NCBI GenBank assembly: GCA_017406005.1
Contig: JAFQZI010000093.1
Location: 52,884 to 116,883, forward strand
Direction: 5' to 3'
Origin: Oscillospiraceae bacterium
GTDB lineage: Bacteria > Bacillota > Clostridia > Oscillospirales > Oscillospiraceae
DNA length: 64,000 nt
Part shown: piece by piece, positions 8,439-18,000 of the stretch
Numbering within the stretch: position 1 is the first letter of the stretch
Layout of the letters: each line of letters starts with the position of its first letter
Position numbers and translations under genes: made by a program
The notes under the pieces: generated by a model
Told to the model about the DNA's origin: nothing
Seen by the model: the letters and a program-made list of their open reading frames with translations, nothing else
Databases searched by the model: none

Positions 8439-9743
8439 TCATCCATAGAACCATCTGACACGCTCTCCTCCGACAGGCTCGCCGTGGGGAGTTGTGTAAT
8501 ATGGGTCATTTCTGGAAAAACTGTAGTTTGTATTATCGTCAGCACCATAATGGAAGATGTTCACAATCTCCCGATAAGCCGGTGTTCTGTTTTCTTCCGT
8601 GTTGAAAGTGTGGATCGGATCAATAAACCGCCAGTAATAGCCCACCGAGTCATCTGTGTCATTGACTTCGCACGCGGGATGGTTCTGTTTGAACGCTTCG
8701 ATCTGTTCTTGAGGAATCTGTCCTATGCTCAGCCACAGCCTCTTTATTTTAGGTACACGATCAGCCGGAATAATCGGAGAGATATCATTCAGGTTGTAAC
8801 ATCCGCCGAGCTGGAGATCTGTCAGTTCAGTCAATTCTGCAATCGAGTTAATATTGTACATTGAGCTGCCGTAGAGTTCTACATATCGCAGCTTTTTGCA
8901 GTAGGCTAAGTCGTCCACGTCTCTGAGATAATTGTTGTAAGTGATGAAGATTTCAAGGTTCGGCATGTATTTTAAAAAGCTCAGCGTCCTCATATGATTG
9001 TTGTGCCCTACGTCAAGATTCACAACCTCTGTACAATAAGTCAGAGGGAGGCAGCTGGCTTCATCGGTCAGTCCTGCGTCACCAGCGAGAGAACAGAGAA
9101 TGGTTTTTGCATCCGTTCGGCAGCTGTAATCGAGCGTACTAAACCACACGCGCCATACAACTTTTATGTTGGGGAAAGCGTCGCGGATCATCGCCATATG
9201 CTCGTTGTCCACACCGCTCTGATCCATGTCGAGAGTGGTGCAGCGCTTCATGCAGGGCAGAGCTGCCACAACGGCTGCACCGTTGTCCTCCACGGGGATT
9301 TTACGCAGATCGATATATTCCGTATCCAGCGTCATGGGTTCCCCATAGAGGATGAAGCTGTAGGCAAAGTGTACGTTCGGCGCAGCATTCTGAAGGCGCG
9401 AAATCGTATCCCAACTGACAGGAGCACTATATGCATTACCCAGAACAACATTTTTCAGGTTTGCTGCATAAGGTGCCGCACGGCAGAAAGCCTCAATATC
9501 CGCATCTGAAGAAATTCCGGACAGATCAAACTCTTCCGCATCTACGGGGTAGTGCCTTCCGAGCAGGTCAAACCCGTCAGCAAACGGCTGTGCCGTCGGT
9601 TCCGGGGTGGGCACAGGTGTCGGTTCCGGAGTTGCTTCCGGCGCGGCGGCAAACCATGGCAACAGGCTTGGAAACCCTGAAACGGAAATCAGGGCTATAA
9701 AGATCGCCAGCAGGAGAAAGAGAATACGCAAAAAACGCAGCAT
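8439..9743 (-). CDS. exported LRR protein with N-terminal anchor and Pro/Thr linker
   Basis: This 434-residue protein starts with an uncleaved-looking signal anchor (MLRFLRILFLLLAIFIALISV) and a linker of repeated PEPTPVPTPEPT. It has one module of the family seen in both neighbours: DMDQSGVDNEHMAMIRDAFP, VVWRVWFSTLDYS, TDAKTILCS, LRR-like segments, and the closing YSFSRNDPYY motif. It is likely exposed on the outer face of the membrane. The upstream paralogue ends 18 bases before it and the downstream one begins 31 bases after it, so the three form an operon. No catalytic motif is visible. Confidence 0.8.
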   Translation of the reverse strand: MLRFLRILFLLLAIFIALISVSGFPSLLPWFAAAPEATPEPTPVPTPEPTAQPFADGFDLLGRHYPVDAEEFDLSGISSDADIEAFCRAAPYAANLKNVVLGNAYSAPVSWDTISRLQNAAPNVHFAYSFILYGEPMTLDTEYIDLRKIPVEDNGAAVVAALPCMKRCTTLDMDQSGVDNEHMAMIRDAFPNIKVVWRVWFSTLDYSCRTDAKTILCSLAGDAGLTDEASCLPLTYCTEVVNLDVGHNNHMRTLSFLKYMPNLEIFITYNNYLRDVDDLAYCKKLRYVELYGSSMYNINSIAELTELTDLQLGGCYNLNDISPIIPADRVPKIKRLWLSIGQIPQEQIEAFKQNHPACEVNDTDDSVGYYWRFIDPIHTFNTEENRTPAYREIVNIFHYGADDNTNYSFSRNDPYYTTPHGEPVGGERVRWFYG

Positions 9744-9761
9744 TAGAAGAAAGTCTCCTTA

Positions 9762-11789
9762 TCAGCCATAGTTCAATTCGTCTTCCGGATAGATCGGCTC
9801 GAGAATGTCGTGGTCATGCCACTCCTCAAAGAGGATAGAAACATCCACGATCTTCATATGAGCCGGTTCAACACCCTCAGCATGCTCGTTATACAGAGGA
9901 TCATTCCAGGAGAAGGCATAGGAAGCGTCCGCCAGGTTATATTGAAATGCGTTGTAGATCACTTTGTAATATCCCAAAGGCCTCTGTGCCGGGAAGTTCA
10001 TATTGTGTGCACTATAGTAAGCCCAGTCCTGCGTGAGGTACCGCTGATAAATCTTCCAGTTTTCGGAAGTATAGCCCTCATTCTGGGCACTACCGTCCGC
10101 ATTGCGCTCAAGGCCGGTCGGAACTGTTGTATTGACTTCGCATTCCGGATGCAGGCTGCGGTAGGTATCGATCTGCTCCTGCGGCACCGGATCACCTACA
10201 CCGATCCAAAAGCGGAGCAGTGGAATGTCGTACATCGCCGTAATGTCGGAAATACCTTTATTTGTGCCGATGTTGAGATGGCGCAGCTTCGTGCAGGCGG
10301 CAAGGGGGGAGATATCCGAAACTCTGGTGTTGCCCATTTCAAGATAAATGAGTTCAGAGCAGCTGCTGAACGGAGACAGATCCGAAATGCCTGTCATCGA
10401 GATGACAACCAGCTGGAGATCCGGCATGTTGCGCACAAACGAAAAGTCAGTCAGCTCGTCATTGTGGCCGAGGTCCAGATAACGTACCTTTGTGCAATAG
10501 TATAGTCCGGCGGAATTTGAATTGGTGATGTCTCCGCCCTTGGAGGGTTTGGAGGCAAGGATTTTAACCACATCCGTCCTGACACTGTATTCACTTCCGA
10601 ACCACACGCGCCATACCACGTTGATGTTCGGATATGCATCTCTTATCTCTGCCATTGCCTGGTCGGGAACACCGCACGAATCCATATCCAATGTCTTCAG
10701 GTTCTTCATATAAGGCAGGAAGTTTTTCACATCTTCGCCATTGTCCTGAACCCGGATATGGTTCAAATCAAGCACTTCATCCGCCAGGTTGAATTCCTTG
10801 TCATATACCGCGCAAACCATCGAGATGGTGGTCTGCGGGCAGGCGTTTGCTATTGCCTGCAGGTCAGCAAAGGAAAGCCCGTTGCGGTAATGCCCCAGGT
10901 TCAGATACTGGAGCTGGGTCATCCCGGGGAGAACGGCCACCAGGCTGCCCACATCTGCCGGAGTAATATTGCTGAGGTCCAGGCTGGTGTCCGCCGTTGT
11001 GGCATTTACACCGCAGACGGAGAACTTATAGTCCATGGCGGCGTTCGGCGCTGCGTGTGAAATCGTGGTGAGATCGCTCCACTGTAGGCTTCCGTCGGTC
11101 GTGGCGTTGTCAGCAATTCTAATGCTCTTAACATTAGGCAGAAGCGCAATCCCGTTTGCCGCTTCGGGGACCTGGGCAGACATCAGCCCGGTCAGATCCA
11201 CCGTCTCCGTACCGATCGGCCATTCCTTCCCGAGGAAATCAACGGAATAGGAAATCCCAGCTGAGGGGTATGCAGTTTGGAAAGCAGCCACATCCTCTGC
11301 TGTAACGGGAGAAGAGGACTGGGAAGAGCTGCCGAGATTGATTGCCGTGATCTGCGGCAGGTTCCGTAGTGCGGATATTGCCGTGCCGACGTCTTCATGA
11401 CGCAGCGAAGAGAGCTCTGCCACACTGGAAGAATTCTCCATAACGGTTCCGTTCGGGAGAGGTACCGTGTAGCGTACGCTGACAGCCGGATGTGCTTCTG
11501 CCCACTGCATGATTTCGCTGTAGCACGTACTTCCGCTGAAATCAGCCGAACTGAGCGAAGCGAACTGATCCAGCAGAGCGAGGTCTTCAGCAGTGACAAC
11601 TGCTTTCAGGTCTGTTGTGCTCTCCGGAAATTCTCCGGAAGAGAGCGCAATGAAGTTCTCCCCGTAAAGGAAAGGAACCTTCTTTGTCAGTTCCCCGCTG
11701 AAAGAAAGCCCGAACAGAAAAATCGCTGCGAGAAAAATAAAAATAAGCAAAATTTTGAAAAAGTATGCCACACCTTTTAAGAACCGCAT
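9762..11789 (-). CDS. membrane-anchored exported LRR protein
   Basis: This 675-residue protein is the first gene of the three-gene LRR operon. It has an N-terminal transmembrane anchor (residues about 8-30, FFKILLIFIFLAAIFLFGLSF). Several degenerate repeats of the form VDLTGLMSAQ / LDLSNITPADVGSLV follow, about 60-70 residues apart. The shared core LDMDSCGVPDQAMAEIRDAYP...VVWRVWFGSEYSVRTDVVKILAS then leads to LRRs (LIYLEMGNTRVSDISPLAAC) and the closing YAFSWNDPLY motif. It is probably anchored in the membrane with the repeats outside. The downstream paralogues share the core but have fewer repeats. Confidence 0.8.
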   Translation of the reverse strand: MRFLKGVAYFFKILLIFIFLAAIFLFGLSFSGELTKKVPFLYGENFIALSSGEFPESTTDLKAVVTAEDLALLDQFASLSSADFSGSTCYSEIMQWAEAHPAVSVRYTVPLPNGTVMENSSSVAELSSLRHEDVGTAISALRNLPQITAINLGSSSQSSSPVTAEDVAAFQTAYPSAGISYSVDFLGKEWPIGTETVDLTGLMSAQVPEAANGIALLPNVKSIRIADNATTDGSLQWSDLTTISHAAPNAAMDYKFSVCGVNATTADTSLDLSNITPADVGSLVAVLPGMTQLQYLNLGHYRNGLSFADLQAIANACPQTTISMVCAVYDKEFNLADEVLDLNHIRVQDNGEDVKNFLPYMKNLKTLDMDSCGVPDQAMAEIRDAYPNINVVWRVWFGSEYSVRTDVVKILASKPSKGGDITNSNSAGLYYCTKVRYLDLGHNDELTDFSFVRNMPDLQLVVISMTGISDLSPFSSCSELIYLEMGNTRVSDISPLAACTKLRHLNIGTNKGISDITAMYDIPLLRFWIGVGDPVPQEQIDTYRSLHPECEVNTTVPTGLERNADGSAQNEGYTSENWKIYQRYLTQDWAYYSAHNMNFPAQRPLGYYKVIYNAFQYNLADASYAFSWNDPLYNEHAEGVEPAHMKIVDVSILFEEWHDHDILEPIYPEDELNYG

Positions 11790-11868
11790 AATACCTCTCC
11801 TGAAATCTTTATTCTATCAAAACTATATTATACAATACAGAACAGTATAGTCTATATTTAGTGCGCGG

Positions 11869-11934
11869 ATCGAGCACTGAAATCATGGTGAAGTGTTGTC
11901 TTCCGCGCAATATATGTTGCACTAATCACGAAGG
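11869..11934 (-). repeat. dispersed intergenic repeat, copy B
   Basis: This is the partner of 4965-5030 in opposite orientation, sharing GCACTGAAATC, TTCCGCGC and TGCACYAAYCACGA(A)GG. It lies between the LRR operon and the DUF6020-like gene, whose TAG stop (11922-11924) falls inside the repeat. The surrounding 11790-11868 is AT-rich and holds a TATAAT (minus strand, 11827-11832) that may be the -10 of the LRR operon, without a good -35. Confidence 0.55.
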
Positions 11935-13493
11935 AACAAACATACAAAAACCATCGGAAATGCAAAAAACAACGCAGCGAAATATCGGACAAGAATCACC
12001 GGCACCAGCATCGAAACCAGTACATAAATCAGAAGGATCCCCAGCGCCGGTAAAACCGCGTAATCTCTTCTGTAAAAAGCAGCAAAAACCGCAAACAACA
12101 GCATCCACACATAAAACCCGATCGAGAAAACCTGTCTGACCACAGGTATTTTCTCAAACGAAATATCATGGGCAATGCTCGCATAAAACCTGTGCACGGC
12201 AGGCAGCTTTCCGTCAAACCGGGCGGGAGAATCCAGAAATTCAGAAAAAGAAAAATAGGACCGTTCGTAATCTTTATAAGTCGGATAAAGACTGCCCTCG
12301 TAATTGTATCCGTCAATTACCGCCCCGGGATACCAGAGCGCTTTCGTGTTGGCAAGCCATGCATTCAAGTAGCTGCCGGGATGCCTGGCACCGGTCCGCA
12401 GCCAGAATCGCAGAAAGCCGATTTTGCTGCCGCTCTCATCTGCCGTCGTCTTTAGCTTTGAAGCGGAGATATCTCCCAGCCCCTCTACATAGAGCAGGTC
12501 GTCCGTCTCGAAGTAATGCCCGTATTCTTCCAGCTCCTCAGCGTTCCAGCTGTCGCCGGTCTCCACATAGGCGCGGGCAATCGGCTGTGTCAGAAAAGAG
12601 AGGGACGTATAACTGGGCAGAGATGTCTGCGGCTGACAGGCGGCTGACAGCGCTGTAGAAAGCACGAAGTAAGTTACAAACACTCCGGCTGAAAACCAGG
12701 CAGCACCTCTCCGGAATTCCCGCCCGGCCCAAAGGAAAACCAATATACCAATCAGCAGCAGCAGCAAGTAAACTGCTTTGCTGTTGCTGTTGTTACGAGC
12801 CAGCACCGTCAGTGCCACTGTCCCTGCAGCGCCGATTCTTCTCCATCGGGAACGGAAAAACGCTTCCTTTTCCTTCACCGCAAGATATACTTCAAAAACA
12901 CTGAGTGTCAGCAGCCCGCTGAAAAGGACATCCCGGATCGGGCAGGTAGCCAGAAGGTGGATCGTCGGGAAAAGTGCATAATACACCAGTATGATTATCA
13001 ACAGTACCCTGCTGACGCCGGCCCTGTAAAAGTGACGCAAAATCACCGCGAACAAACCGCTCAGCAGAATCATTTGCCCGATCGTCAACACGGCAACGCC
13101 GATCGCTACACTCCCTGTCTTCGCCATCGATTTCAGCAGAATCCTGACCAGCAGAAACGAATGAAGAAAAGGCATCGCATCATTGTAGCCGTAAGCACAC
13201 TGGTTGTACTCGATCCCCGAGTCATAGGAGAAGTTGCCCGGAAAGATGCTCAGATAACACGGGAGCCAGCAGATCAGCATAATAGCCATCATCAGCCATA
13301 GCCTGCCGAACAGCGCCTCTGCCCACGCATGCCTTTCTCGGGCTTGGGCCTTGCCTTGTTTCTCCATCCATTGCCATATGATGTTCAATCCTGCCGTAAA
13401 AACAATCGTGTACACCGCCAGCAACAGCCAGAACCGGCCGTCCTTTATCGAAACGTATCCGTTCCTGTCCAGTGCCTGCCCGCAGGCAGCCAT
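11922..13493 (-). CDS. polytopic membrane protein, DUF6020-like
   Basis: At least 523 residues with about ten hydrophobic segments, including IIWQWM, MMAIMLICWLPCYLSIF, VAIGVAVLTIGQMILLS and the C-terminal VLVSMLVPVILVRYFAAL. The FPGNFSYDSGIEYNQ stretch after the second or third membrane segment resembles the DUF6020/GT-C-like membrane glycosyltransferase families, where an acidic loop residue acts in catalysis; this is a family resemblance, not proof. The start is uncertain: the frame stays open upstream and encodes KKKRRWRFTGGLGILWGLM just before the first ATG. That looks like a real first membrane segment, so the true start may be a non-ATG codon near 13530-13560. Confidence 0.7.
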   Translation of the reverse strand: MAACGQALDRNGYVSIKDGRFWLLLAVYTIVFTAGLNIIWQWMEKQGKAQARERHAWAEALFGRLWLMMAIMLICWLPCYLSIFPGNFSYDSGIEYNQCAYGYNDAMPFLHSFLLVRILLKSMAKTGSVAIGVAVLTIGQMILLSGLFAVILRHFYRAGVSRVLLIIILVYYALFPTIHLLATCPIRDVLFSGLLTLSVFEVYLAVKEKEAFFRSRWRRIGAAGTVALTVLARNNSNSKAVYLLLLLIGILVFLWAGREFRRGAAWFSAGVFVTYFVLSTALSAACQPQTSLPSYTSLSFLTQPIARAYVETGDSWNAEELEEYGHYFETDDLLYVEGLGDISASKLKTTADESGSKIGFLRFWLRTGARHPGSYLNAWLANTKALWYPGAVIDGYNYEGSLYPTYKDYERSYFSFSEFLDSPARFDGKLPAVHRFYASIAHDISFEKIPVVRQVFSIGFYVWMLLFAVFAAFYRRDYAVLPALGILLIYVLVSMLVPVILVRYFAALFFAFPMVFVCLFLRD

Positions 13494-13607
13494 CAGCCCC
13501 CACAGGATTCCCAGCCCCCCGGTAAACCGCCATCTTCTCTTTTTCTTTCTACCTCTCCCTACTATCTCCGCAATCTCCCGATAAATTAATAATTTAAAAT
13601 TTAAAAT

Positions 13608-14804
13608 TTATAATTGTTTGTTGTATTTCTCCAACGCTACCTTCAGGACATCCAGCGCTCTCTCCAGGTCTTCCTTCTTCAGCACATATGCCATCCGGAC
13701 TTCGTTGATGCCTCTCCCGGGGGTGGCGTAAAACGGTTCCCCGCAGGCAAACATCACGGTATCGCCGTTGTCGTCAAATTCGTTCAGCAGCCAAAGCTGG
13801 AACTTGTCAGCGTCATCCACCGGCAATGCTGCCATAATATAGAAGGCACCTTCCGGGCGCGCAAACTGAACGCCGGGGATCTGCTCCAGCTTTTCCACCA
13901 TCGCATCGCGCCTAGCCTTGTATTCTTCCCTCACTGCTGCGAAGTAATCGCTCCCGACGGAGTACAATGCCGCGGCCGCGACCTGATCTGTAGACGAAAC
14001 CGCCAGCCTGCACTGGCACCATTTCAGTGCCTCACTCATGAATTCCTCATTTTTGGAGATCAGGATGCCGATTCTCGCGCCGCATGCGGAAAATCGTTTG
14101 GAGACAGAGTCAATCACAATCAGGTTGTCTTCATAGCCGGGATACTGCAGTGCGCTGAGAAGCGGTTCCCCGCCGTAGACAAATTCGCGGTAAACCTCGT
14201 CACACAGGATAAAGAGGTCATGTTCTTTTGCGATGTCGAGCAACAGCCCGAGTTCCTCGCGGGAAAGCACGGTTCCGGTCGGATTCCCTGGGTTCGTGAT
14301 CATGATGGCGCGGGTATGCTCATTGATCAGGGGCTCAATGTTCTCCCTGCTGGCGAACCGGTATCCGTCTTCCGGCGCGGAAGTCGGGATCGGGTGGACG
14401 AAAGCTCCGGCCAAGGTAACAGCCGTATGGTAATTCGGATAAAAGGGTTCGGGGATTAAAATCTCGTCCCCGTCGTCAAGAATGGAGGCAATTGCCATCT
14501 GCAGGGCTTCACTTCCGCCGGTGGCAATCAGGATATCCTTCCTCTCCAGTGTGACACCGATTCCCGAGTAATACCTGCACACCGCGTCCTGCAAAACAGG
14601 GATGCCCTGGGAAGGCGCATAGGCGATGACAGGGTCTGAATAATCTCTTAACGAATCATAATAGGCCTTCGGGGTATGAATGTCGGGTTGCCCGATGTTC
14701 AGATGATAAATATTGATTCCACGGGCTTCTGCATTTGCTGCGTAACCGTTAAACTTCCGCATCGGGGATAGCCCGCAGCGCTTCATTTTAGATGAAAACT
14801 TCAT
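13608..14804 (-). CDS. PLP-dependent class I/II aminotransferase
   Basis: A 398-residue cytoplasmic fold-type I aminotransferase (aspartate/aromatic aminotransferase-like). The lysine that binds PLP is in SVSKRFSACGARIG, preceded by ITNPGNPTG and by LCDEVYREFVYGG, where the aspartate contacts the pyridine nitrogen. The start at 14804 (MKFSSKMKRC) is chosen because AGGAGG lies 8 bases upstream; a longer frame adds 14 residues without a ribosome site. Amino donor and acceptor cannot be read from the sequence. It stands alone between divergent or co-directional neighbours and has its own promoter. Confidence 0.88.
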   Translation of the reverse strand: MKFSSKMKRCGLSPMRKFNGYAANAEARGINIYHLNIGQPDIHTPKAYYDSLRDYSDPVIAYAPSQGIPVLQDAVCRYYSGIGVTLERKDILIATGGSEALQMAIASILDDGDEILIPEPFYPNYHTAVTLAGAFVHPIPTSAPEDGYRFASRENIEPLINEHTRAIMITNPGNPTGTVLSREELGLLLDIAKEHDLFILCDEVYREFVYGGEPLLSALQYPGYEDNLIVIDSVSKRFSACGARIGILISKNEEFMSEALKWCQCRLAVSSTDQVAAAALYSVGSDYFAAVREEYKARRDAMVEKLEQIPGVQFARPEGAFYIMAALPVDDADKFQLWLLNEFDDNGDTVMFACGEPFYATPGRGINEVRMAYVLKKEDLERALDVLKVALEKYNKQL

Positions 14805-14834
14805 AACAGCTACCTCCTGAAAATAATCTGTTTT

Positions 14835-14862
14835 ATTATACCACAAGCTGTCATTTTATCAA
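14835..14862 (-). promoter_or_regulatory. sigma-A promoter of the aminotransferase gene
   Basis: On the minus strand TTGATA (14857-14862) and TATAAT (14835-14840) are 16 bases apart. The start codon lies about 30 bases downstream. Confidence 0.75.
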
Positions 14863-14942
14863 GAATAACATATGGAAAAACCCTTAAATAATTATGGAAA
14901 ACCCATGAACCAAGTATGGAAAACTCATTATATAAAAGCACC

Positions 14943-14971
14943 TTGCCACACCCTCCGTTTTTGAGTATAAT
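14943..14971 (+). promoter_or_regulatory. sigma-A promoter of addBA
   Basis: TTGCCA (14943-14948) and TATAAT (14966-14971) are separated by 17 bases. The addB start is 110 bases downstream, leaving a long AT-rich leader. Confidence 0.8.
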
Positions 14972-15003
14972 CTTTTTATAAATAGATTATACCGCGCCAC
15001 GGT

Positions 15004-15065
15004 CAATTCATAATTCTTATTACACAATTCATAACTCCTAATTCATCATTCATAATTTATAATTT
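15004..15065 (+). repeat. degenerate AATTCATAA repeat cluster in the addB leader
   Basis: About five imperfect copies of AATTCATAA or ATTCATAAT lie within 62 bases between the addB promoter and start codon. A related AT-rich run (TTTAAAATTTATAATTG) lies at 13595-13613, at the other side of the aminotransferase gene. Such tracts are common intergenic filler in Firmicutes; no function is evident. Confidence 0.5.
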
Positions 15066-15081
15066 GTCATTGGAGTTCATC

Positions 15082-18000
15082 ATGCTTCACATCATCACCG
15101 GAAAAGCCCGTTCCGGCAAAACTTCCTCCATCTATTCCGAAATCCACCGCGCTGTTCAGATGCAGCAGGGCGGCCGGATTCTGCTTGTCCCGGAGCAGTA
15201 CAGCCATGAGGCCGAGCGCGAGCTGTGCGAGATCTGCGGCGATACACTTTCCCTCTATGCCGAGGTCCTGAGTTTCACCGGTCTTGCCAGGAAAGTCGCC
15301 TCCGCTCTCGGCGGGATCTCTGTAGCCTATCTCGATGACGGCGGCCGCACCCTTTGCATGGCACAGGCGATGAAGCTCATCGGCTCCTCGCTCGAAGTCT
15401 TCTGCAATGCCGCTGCAAAGCCGGAGCTTCAGCGCATGCTGATTGCTGCCCTTGACACGATGAAGGCTTCCTGCATCACTCCCGCGGACCTCTCCGAAGC
15501 CGCCGAACACTGTGATGAGGCCCTTGCCCGAAAGCTTCAGGATATCGCAGCCATCGGCGAAGCCTATGAAACCGTCCTCGGCAATTCTCAGGCCGACCCG
15601 GGCGATAGGCTTGCCCGCCTGGCCGGCAGCATCGAAAACAGCTCCGTCCTGGCCAATTCCGTCGTTTATGTGGACGGTTTCATAGACTTTACCAAAACCG
15701 AGCTCTCCGTACTCACGGCAATGCTGAAAAAGGGCATGGACCTCACGGTCTGCCTCACCATGGAGAAGGAGCATACCAATGCAGAAATTTTTGCCCTCTC
15801 GCAGCACTCTGCCGGAAAGCTGGAGGCTGTTGCCAAAGAACTCGGCATCCCGGTTGAGCGCACGCATTTTGAGGAGCCTCTTGCCTCAACCGATCCGCTT
15901 TGCCTTTTCCGGGAAAATACCTTCGCCTATACCGGCAAAACCTTTTCTTCCGACGGCAAAATCCAACTCTTTCGGGCAGAGAATATGGCTGCCGAATGTG
16001 AGCTGGCAGCGGCAAAAGTGCTGGAGCTTGTGCGCGATTCCGGCTGCCGCTGGAGGGACATCGCCGTCGCCATCCGGGGCTTTGATGAGTATGCCCCTCT
16101 TCTGGAGAGCACCTTTGAAGATTACGGCATTCCTCTTTTTACTGCCCGGAGATCCAACCTGAAAACCCGCCCTCTACCGTCGCTGATTTCTGCCGCCTAC
16201 AACATCATCCACGGCGGCTGGAAGTGCGATGATGTCGTCAGCTATATGGGCACCGGCCTTACCGGGCTGACCTCGGAGGAGTGCGACGTCCTCTCTTCCT
16301 ATCTTTTCCTCTGGGAACCGGACGAGCGCGCCTGGAGGCGAAAGTCTCCCTGGCGTCAGCCGCCGGACGGCTACGGAAAAAAGCAGGATGAGAAAACCGA
16401 AGCCCGCCTTCAGGAGATCAACCGCCTTCGGGAGAAGCTTTCCGGACCGCTGCTTCAGTTCGCAAAAGCCTGCAGGGCGGCAGACACGGTTGCCGGCCAG
16501 GCAAAGGCTCTTTCCTCTCTCCTCGACCGGCTGGAGATATCCTCTCAGCTGAGCGATAAGGCAGAGCAGCTCTGGAATGCCGGCCGTAAAACGGATGCGG
16601 ATGAATACCGCCAGCTGTGGGAAGTGATCATCTCCGCCCTCGAGCAGTCCGTTGCCGTCCTTGGTGACTCTCCCATGCACTCCGAAGAGTTCGCACGCCT
16701 CTTCCTGCTGACCATTTCACAGTATGACATCGGTCTGATCCCGGCTTCGCTGGACGCCGTCTCGGCGGGCGATTTCGACCGTATGCGCCGCCGCCACATC
16801 CGAAACCTCCTCATCCTCGGTGCAAATGATGCCCGCCTGCCCTCCCTGCAGGAGGAAACCGGCATCTTCTCGGAGGAAGAACGCCGCCTCCTGCATCGCT
16901 CCGGCACGGAGCTTGGCACCGATCCCGACCTCGAGCTCTGGCGGGAATATACTCTCATTTACAACTGCATCTCCCTCCCAACCGACAGCCTGATTCTCTC
17001 CTACCCGGCTCTCGATGCCGAAGGGGAGGAGGCCCGCCCTTCCTTGCTGGTCACCCGGGCGGAAAGGCTCTTCAACCTGAAAACCGAAAAGGCCAACCGG
17101 GAAGCCGCCATGCTCTGTGCCGAAAATCCCGCCTTCCGGCTTGCCGCGGCGGGGAAGAGCCTACACGCCAAAGCAGCCGAGGCTTTCTTCCTGCAGCGTG
17201 ACCCCGAAAGACTTCGAAACGTTCGTCGTGCGGCTGCGGAGATCCGCTTGCCCCTTTCCCCTGCGAGCGTCGAAGCCCTTTACGGCAAAAAGCTCAGGCT
17301 CAACGCCTCCCGTGCCGAAAAATTCTTCTCCTGCAAATACGCTTTCTTCTGCGAGCACGGCCTGCAGATCAGGGAGCACAGAAAGGCGGAGTTTTCTCCT
17401 GCCGATTACGGCACATTTGTCCATTTCGTCCTCCAGCATACGCTCGAGGCTGTCCTTGCCGGCGAGAGGCTTCAACACACGGATGATGCCGCAATCCGAG
17501 CCCTCGCATGCACCTTCATACAGCAATATGAGGAGGAAGTCCTCAGCAACTTTGCAGAGAAAAACGAGCGCTTTACCTATCTCTTCAAACGCGCGGAAGA
17601 AGACGTTCTCCGCACAGTCTTGGATACGGCACGGGAACTCCGCAAAACCTCTTTTACCCCGCTTGCCTTTGAGCTGAACTTTGGCGACCGCTCGCTCTTC
17701 CCGCCCCTCCGCCTCAAAAACGCCCGGGATTCCGTCCTGCTCACCGGCGTTGCCGACCGTGTGGACGGCTGGGAGAACAACGGCACCGTCTACGTCCGCG
17801 TGATTGACTACAAGACGGGGGAGAAAAAGTTCTCCTTCTCCGATGTCTGGTATGGCATGAGCCTGCAGCTCATCCTGTACCTTCTCGCGCTGGAGGGCAA
17901 CCCGTCCTCCGCCGCCTCAGCCCTGAAGCTTCCCCAGGGCACAAAAATCCGCCCCGCCGGGGCTGCTTATCAGCAGGCGAAGAGCAAATTTGTCAGCCTC

